A DNA stretch of 64,000 nt, from assembly GCA_903813345.2 (NCBI GenBank), contig CAIIXF020000009.1, positions 36,451,759 through 36,515,758 on the forward strand, written 5' to 3'. Below the pieces are notes generated by a model, which saw only the letters and a list, made by a program, of their open reading frames with translations, did not search any database and was not told the DNA's origin. Made by a program: the position numbers and the translations under genes. Below, piece after piece: positions 57,266 through 64,000 of this stretch (its first letter is position 1; every line of letters begins with the position of its first letter). Source of the stretch: Owenia fusiformis (lineage: Eukaryota; Annelida; Polychaeta; Sabellida; Oweniidae).

Positions 57266-57899
57266 CTACTAGCAAAGCAATCAAGCAACAGGACAACAAG
57301 CTAACTTAATCATTTATCTGATCAACAAAGCAACCAATCAAATAACTATTAAGCAATTGACAGACCAATCAAACCAAACCAACTAAGCAACCAAACAGTG
57401 AATAAAGCAGCCAAACACAAAATATAGATGCATCTTGAAATAAAAAAAATTGAATTCTAAACCCTCCTATGAATGTTAGGCACCCAGTTACCCAGCTACC
57501 CAGCTACCCAGTTATCCCGTTTTTTACGCAATTAAACCTAAGCTATTCAGAAGTAATTAAGTGTGAGACAGGGACTGTGACTGAAAATTCCTTTATAGGA
57601 TTCCAACATAGGCCATTGAATATTGGTACAAACTCGCCGAGTCTTTATTTGGTTTTATAACTACTTTGTGTAGTCTGTTCATTACATTGTTACAGTAGTT
57701 CTTTTCCCTTAGGGAGGACTCTATATATTGAATTTGGCCCAACTTGGTTCCCATCTTTATTTGGCTTGCGTCAATTAGTTGAGTTTGTTCATTTGTAATA
57801 AATTCTTTCCCTTGGGCCTCCTGTCCAGTTTATTACATATTGCTAAAGCCATCACAAGAACATAATAATATTCTTTTTGCCAATTTAGTTTAGCCTTTA

Positions 57900-58045
57900 C
57901 ACTGCGTCAAATGTGAAATTCCAAGCAATTTCTAGACGTGCAAAGATAGTCTAGGAACTCCGCGTATCTAGAGATTCCAAGACGTGTCAAGAGGTGCAAA
58001 GACCTCGCGTGTAAAGAGCGTGTCAAGAGTTTTGATATCTCTTTG
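57900..58045 (+). repeat. Cluster of GTGYMAAGAG-type decamers, first copy
   Basis: Repeated variants GTGTCAAGAG, GTGCAAAGAC, GTGTAAAGAG and GCGTGTCAAGAG, preceded by TTCTAGACGTGC and CGCGTATCTAGAGAT-like text. A related fragment with TTTTAGACGTGC and CTGCGTATCTAGAGAT is at about 59597-59655. A denser cluster runs off the window end from about 63865. Confidence 0.6.
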
Positions 58046-60032
58046 CACAGCCTTATCAAAACAAACAGTATAATTAGACCGGCCACATGTTGTTATGCCC
58101 TATAGTCGCGCTTAATTATACTTTACTAGGATTGGAATATAACAATCATTTTAATTTCGTGTTAATAATAATTTGTGTTTTTTAAATCATTATCAAAATA
58201 AAATTAATTTAAAAGTATGCGTGTGCGTGTAAGTATAGGCAATAGCTTAGTCGAAATGATTAGATGTGTGCAGATGGAGATCGCCTATGTATTTTGCTAA
58301 ATCTGACATTTTTACAGGATCATGTTAAAGATCAAATGAAAACAAGAAATGTGTTTTTCTTAGGTTTATCTACCCTGATTTCGAGTGATTTTAACTTGGA
58401 CGCATATTCCTAGATATTAAAACAGTTTGAATAATTAACAAAGTCCACTTTGAACCGTGTCAATCAAATTGTCAAATATGTAGATAGCACATGCAGGCCC
58501 GAATACAGGGGGGATAGATTGGTTCTAGCGACCCCCCCCCCCCCTCCGTGACCAAAATTGCATTTTTTACCCCATACTGAGCACCTTTTAAATTATTTTG
58601 CTCATTTTTGAACTAACATTGCCAAAAGTAAACTCCCCCTGGAATTTCTTAAAAAAGTAACCCACCCCTTGGCAAATCCTGGCTATGGGTCTGAAACGCC
58701 TGGAACATGCTCTGATATAATGAGGCATATTCTGTGATCTGAGCATATCAGATGGGAAGAGTTATGAATGTCAATAAGTGTGATTGTTATCATGTAATCA
58801 TCTACCTTAATGTCAATACATTACATAATGTAGTAAGGCATTGTACATGTATTTAACAACAGGCACATCCTTCTTCAAAGGACTTCATTTATACTTGTAA
58901 AATACCCTTCCAGCGAGGATGCAACAGGCACAGTTACACAAGTTTTATGACCCCAATTAGATGAAATATGAGCTGGGATGAAAGATCTCAAAAATCAAGG
59001 GCTGGGAAGATTTGAGATGTCATGGTTTACTATCATGACGATGAAACATGTGTCGCTTATTGTCACCTGTATTGATCATGATGGGGCGACGGCAGTGCCC
59101 CGAGTCTTTTTGATCTGTTTAATCTTATTAGTTACTATTTAAAATTGAATAATTTAGGACCCCGGAAGCAAAACAACTCTTTGTTATGAAAGGAATACAC
59201 CATGGACAGAACCCCTCATGTAAACCATCTATAAATACCTTTGAAATCAATTTGATTTTCGATCTACATCTGAATCTCAGATGGAGAGTACTCTTTGACA
59301 AGATCAACATTTAAAAGTGTAGGAAAGTTTTGATAAAGATGTTTAATAGCTAATTATTCAGACATATTGTTCTTTCATGTTGACGATCATCGAACATAAT
59401 TGCAATCAACTTCCATGATATTTGCAATTTTGAATTTTGAATTATTTTGAATGCAAATGTACTCAAGTACTATATCCTGAGTTCTGCCCGGATCCCCGAA
59501 AACGTTTAAAATCAAACTCGATTATTTAGCTAGACTTCAAAATAAGGGATTCAATAGAAACATGAAATCCATATCACTGTATAAATTGTGGAATTTCTAG
59601 TAATTTTTAGACGTGCTTCAGCCGGTCTAGAAACTCTGCGTATCTAGAGATAGAGGAGGGGAGAGAGGACTAATTTTATAGCTGAAATTAAAAATAGCTT
59701 ATGATCTATAAATATAATATATGGTTGTTCTTATAATGAACAACTATTGGTTTAATATCTGATATGTGGACGGATATTTCTTGATTTGGTTTAAAAAGAA
59801 ACTGAATGTAGGGTTGCAAAAATGAGAGAGACAAAGACGTTCGAAGGGTGGGGGTAAAATTTAATTAAAATCAAGCTGAGACAGAATGAGAATAAACATA
59901 TCTGTTAGTTGCTCATGTAAACGAAAACAAATTAGAGGGTTCATTAGCACCGCAGACCAGATTTGCAAAATTGGGGGAGTGCATTTTCCCAGGATTTCAA
60001 ACAAAACTATATCTAAAATGTTGCCCCTCATA

Positions 60033-60173
60033 TGCCTGGGTCATATTTGCTCCGATTCATCGGCCGGGGGCCGGCCGATTGAGTGTTTTTTCAAACATAA
60101 AACAATTTTAAACAAAATACTCAATCGGCCGGAGGCCGGACGATGAATTTGAGCAAATGTGAACCAGACATTG
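60033..60173. repeat. GC-rich palindrome
   Basis: Inverted arms of about 50 bases: CATATTTGCTCCGATTCATC, then CGGCCGGGGGCCGGCCGATT, and then GAGTG on the left; ACTCAATCGGCCGGAGGCC, GACGATGAATTTGAGCAAAT on the right. The loop is about 35 bases, AT-rich. It is strikingly GC-rich against its surroundings. Confidence 0.8.
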
Positions 60174-60252
60174 CAAATTCCTTCAAAATTAAACTAGACG
60201 TTTCAAATGAAAGCCATTCAAAGCTCCTTTCTTCTTCCTTCTCTATTGGTTA

Positions 60253-60297
60253 AGCAGGGGGTGCGATCATTCACGAATCGCACCCCCCCCCCTGGTT
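60253..60297. repeat. Small C/G hairpin
   Basis: GCAGGGGGTGCGATCATTC is followed by GAATCGCACCCCCCCCCCTG, forming a hairpin with a very short loop. Probably a fragment of a repeat, since GCACCCCC text recurs near 60710 and 60870. Confidence 0.6.
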
Positions 60298-63200
60298 ACG
60301 CCTATGTGTTAAAACTTTATACAATATCAATATTTAAAACTGTATCTTGTAAGTGGCTTATTAAGCATCAGATCAATCACTAAGAACCCCTCTTATCTGC
60401 CGTTTGCGTTTGGAAGGATAAAGACAAAGGGGACGCGGCTACATGTATATCGCGATAACGTGAAATCTTTATGACATATCCCTTCACTAGGGCCTACACC
60501 AATATTCTTAACACCACTTATTAAAGGATGCATGCATCAAGGGGTAGACATCATTCAAAAGACATAAACATGACCGGGTCGGTCAGGGGAAGGTTTGCAT
60601 ACGATGCAATTTGTACATGCAAGCTCATTTTTCACATATAAATTAATAAAGTCGATTCCTTGGGAATACGTTATTGGGTTTATAAGCGTAACGAGGAGAA
60701 GCGGTGGGTTCGCACCCCCTCCTACAAGCAATAAAAGGTACCATAAGGTAGAGGAAGAAAATAGCATTAAATTGATTTTTTGTTTGAAGCTTCTAGCTCA
60801 GGTTTGAAGGAAGTTGCATCATTTTCGTAAAAATTCAAAACAAATATTTTTTGCCTCATTTATGTCACGATCGCACCCCCGACTGAAAACCTAAAATATT
60901 TTGGTGATTGCATCACCCCTCCCCCCGACTGAAAGCTGGCTACGGCCCTGGGGTTTTATCGAAAACTATATCGTCAACATTTTATCATTATGCGGAAAGT
61001 CCAATATGAAATCTTAAATGGTAAATATGTTGCATTTATGGAGGGAATTCCACTGTAAACTATAATGTGAATGTTTGATATGAATACTTCCATACAACCA
61101 TCAATATCCATTCTTTTGAAATAAGATGTTACAACAAAGGGAATATTGAAAACTACAGTGGTAAGAGCATCTTTCTGACTGCTAATTATGTGTATCAACA
61201 TTTTGATTGCACCTCAGCTGGAGATTAAATCTTATAATAATTTGATCAAAGGGATTGTAATTTTCCCCAATTCGCTTATCTATGTTACAATCTGTATACT
61301 TGTTATATTGTGAGCGGTATGTGTTGATAAACCAAAAAGATATGTTTTTTGGATATCAACATTAGAAAAAAGTGTAAGATACCATTCTATATGTTTATCT
61401 TAGTGTTTAGCATAGGTAAGAATGGGGGATGGGCTGGCGGGGGTCCGTCTTTGAATAATTCCAAGGGGTTCATATATTATCACAATTTTGCTACAAAATC
61501 ACTTGGAAAGTGCATGATTTGAAAGATTATTTGGCCAAGGCGTCCGCTATTAACATGAGTATGAATTTTATAAAAAAATTACTTGAATCAAAATCGAAGA
61601 ATTCCTTGCCCCGTGTGTTCACCATTCACCCCGGGGGTTCACACTCGGCTCAGGTGGGGTACCTTTTTTACATTTGGTATGTCAAGCCAATGGACCCACA
61701 TTTTAAGACAGATTTTTCCATTTTCAGGTATAAGAATCGGTGTGGAAAATATGTTACCCCTCAATTGTGGTACGGCATTGGTCCCGGGGCATTGGTCTAG
61801 TTGTTACACATATCCTTCATTTGAGGTTGTTTTATGATCATTTTACTCAAAGATCTGCCTTCTTCTCGGGGCATTCGATATTTCGAATGGCCTTGGTCTT
61901 ATATTCTGGATATTTGGTACCCGGGGGTATGGCATTGGTTCTATATTTGGATGTTTGACATGGCATTGGTCTTGTGTTTGGACATTTGATATGGCTTTTT
62001 GGGGTTTATTTTAGTTTGTATGAGAACACATTTAATGCCACCCCCCCAAATTACAAATCTACATCTATTCTCTCTATCCCAAATGTGGATCGGAAGCATG
62101 AAAAACAGATGCAGACTCGGGACAGTTGCAAGGGGGGCTATAATGGAGAAATTCGTTTTGATTTTGAGTCTAACTGAAATATTTTGTCACAAATATTAAT
62201 TAAATACGCAAATAGCCTGTTTTATTAAATGAGACTAGGGCAAAAAATCTATTCATTAAATCTAAAGCCTAGACGATATCTTCTGTAATCAAGGTGGTTT
62301 TGGTACACTTCCGCAATTATAAAAACAAAAACATAGACTAAGTTATTAATCTTTTGTTATCATATCAGATTAAGTCAGTTTTGTCTCCGATTGTTATGCA
62401 GGTGTGTGTATCGACTCCAGTGAACAACATTAAGTGAATCAATCCTTGAAATTCCCAAATTCATTCCAAATTCTGGCCGTTAACCCCCCCCTCCCCCATG
62501 TCTCTTAATTACATTTATTTTGCAAATGATATATAAATTATAGATTAAAATATTTCATTTTCGAATTGCACAAAGGGCAACATGTGAAGATAAAACCGCG
62601 ATCCTAAAGCTACTTGCGAAACAAAGTGGTTTATGGTCCCCAATATCATTATTATATTAATACCAATACAATGTACCTCTATGAATATCATAAATTCACT
62701 CCTTTTTAATATCAATAGTCAAACAAATTAAGCAGTATGCTACAGTTGGTTATCAATCGGAGTTCACGACCTATTGATTACTCTTTAATACAAAATTTAA
62801 CCATTTTAGAATGGGTAACTCACACCCCCCCCCCGTCCATGTTCATGAAGTGCGTAGACTGACATAATAGTGTCATTTATTAATTAAACATCACTGATTT
62901 ATGTTGAGACATTCAGTGCGATTATTTCATTTCTTTGTTCAAAAAGTTAAAGCACCAATTAAATACATATTTTTATCACACAAAAGGGGCAGAATACTTG
63001 ACCTTGTATCAATTCATATCCCGATAATTCTTTACAAGGGAATGTTTCTTATTAAAACATAAGCAGCGCCTAGGCGTCGATTGGGGGGGGGGGTCAATCC
63101 AGTGTTCTCAGGCTATGTACAGCCAAGTATCCTGTTTATGTAAAAACCCTACGTTCCCGAATCACAATCAGACAATTAATTAGTATATTTGCTGTGTCTA

Positions 63201-63864
63201 GCAATTGATCATAGAATTAGATGTTGCGAAAACTATGGGAACTTGTACCTGTCTGTTTATGGACAGGCTGGGAAAGAACAGCAGAGAGAATGGTACATTC
63301 GATTGAATATGCTTGTTTTGCCCAATTGTGTATTAAAATGCCCCTCATTTATCATATGTATGGTCACAAGTTAAGTCGGCGATAATTTGTATTGACTTAA
63401 CTTGAAACAAATTACTCCGAAATCCAAATACTCATCGAAAAGTAAGGTTATCTTTATATTAAGCTAATACAAAATAAATATATAAATAGGCCTGATGTAT
63501 CAGTGTTTTCAAAGTTTATTGCACGTTTTATCCTTGAAACGCCTTTCTTTTTCTTATCATGATATGTATTTCCTTCACTTAGGATCAATGCGTCGATTAG
63601 CATTGCCTGTAACTGATTTATATTTTCAAAAGGCGGCATGAAATTGCCAAAATGTTTAAATAAGTCAATGTGTCAGCGTACATACAAAATAGTCTGTTTA
63701 ATATTTGCTACATGTACTTGTTCCAAACAGTCTGCGAAAGAATGATTAAAAAATATATCAATTAAAAGTATCAGAGAAAATACTTGCAATCGTTAAAATA
63801 CTGTATGTATTGCTATTGGTAATTAGGTTTAGTTGTTTACACATAATTATGTTGTTCAGTGTGC

Positions 63865-64000
63865 CAAGAGCGTGTCAAGAGATTCCATTAATTGTCACAG
63901 GGCGTGTAAAGACTTTTTGACATGGTCTTTACACGTCTTTGCACTGCGTGTGCCAAGAAGTGCAAAGAGGTGTAAAGAGTTGAATTCATCGCGTGTCAAG
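63865..64000 (+). repeat. Cluster of GTGYMAAGAG-type decamers, continuing past the window end
   Basis: GTGCCAAGAG, CGTGTCAAGAG, GCGTGTAAAGAC, GTGCCAAGAAG, GTGCAAAGAG, GTGTAAAGAG and CGTGTCAAG within about 130 bases, with an inverted pair (CGTGTAAAGACTTTTTGACA and GTCTTTACACG). Truncated by the end of the window. Confidence 0.6.

Larger units (their letters stand above)
54621..64000. other. Gene-poor region upstream of eIF3d
   Basis: No gene is recognised on either strand. The open frames present are short, many overlapping palindromes or satellites. The first few hundred bases must include the eIF3d promoter. From 56.1 to 64 kb the sequence is AT-rich with scattered poly-G/poly-C runs (near 58530, 60285, 62825 and 63085) and the repeats listed separately. 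Sequence such as 61.5-62.2 kb has degenerate GGCATTGGTCT-type tandem text and no credible product. Confidence 0.5.

Overview
This window is animal nuclear DNA. It is AT-rich, has spliceosomal GT-AG introns (about 50 bp to 4 kb), and is dense in short inverted-repeat elements, tandem repeats and tRNA-derived SINE-like sequence. I see no operons, no prokaryotic gene structure and no viral genes. The gene set (a KLHL2/3-type kelch protein, a CCDC137-like protein, COX6B, an astacin/Sushi/MAM protease and eIF3d) is metazoan, and the repeats suggest an invertebrate, possibly marine. The phylum cannot be fixed from the sequence alone.

Layout. (1) About 1.85-7.24 kb, plus strand: four exons of a cathepsin L-like papain-family protein. 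The catalytic Cys position reads Ala and the oxyanion-hole Gln reads Glu, so it is probably a pseudoenzyme; no prodomain exons were found. (2) 10.6-20.1 kb, minus strand: a complete 11-exon BTB-BACK-Kelch gene of the KLHL2/KLHL3 group, 607 codons. (3) 21.23-21.94 kb: a 30-bp minisatellite with a 120-bp higher-order period. (4) 22.4-28.3 kb, minus strand: a 6-exon CCDC137-like basic coiled-coil gene of 300 codons; inverted-repeat elements fill its largest intron. (5) 30.8-32.0 kb, plus strand: a 3-exon cytochrome c oxidase subunit 6B gene, divergent from (4). (6) 34.9-44.1 kb, plus strand: a secreted astacin metalloprotease with one Sushi and three MAM domains. It has 20 coding positions, one of them filled by a tandemly duplicated exon pair that reading frame makes mutually exclusive. 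(7) 44.7-54.6 kb, minus strand: eIF3d, 13 exons, 545 codons, convergent with (6), with the two poly(A) signals about 50 bp apart. (8) 54.6-64 kb: no gene recognised; two large adjacent foldback elements, a 49-bp satellite, a GC-rich palindrome and clusters of a roughly 10-bp motif.

The genes are functionally unrelated: ubiquitin-ligase adaptor, probable nucleolar protein, respiratory-chain subunit, extracellular protease, translation initiation factor. Each deduced multi-exon model keeps an open frame across every junction, and the KLHL, CCDC137, COX6B, astacin and eIF3d models end at a stop with family-typical length. That is the main support for the exon coordinates. The most interesting signals are the mutually exclusive MAM exon pair with a 54-nt intervening intron, a truncated copy of an eIF3d exon differing from the functional exon only at third codon positions, the papain-fold pseudoenzyme, and several compound foldback elements.
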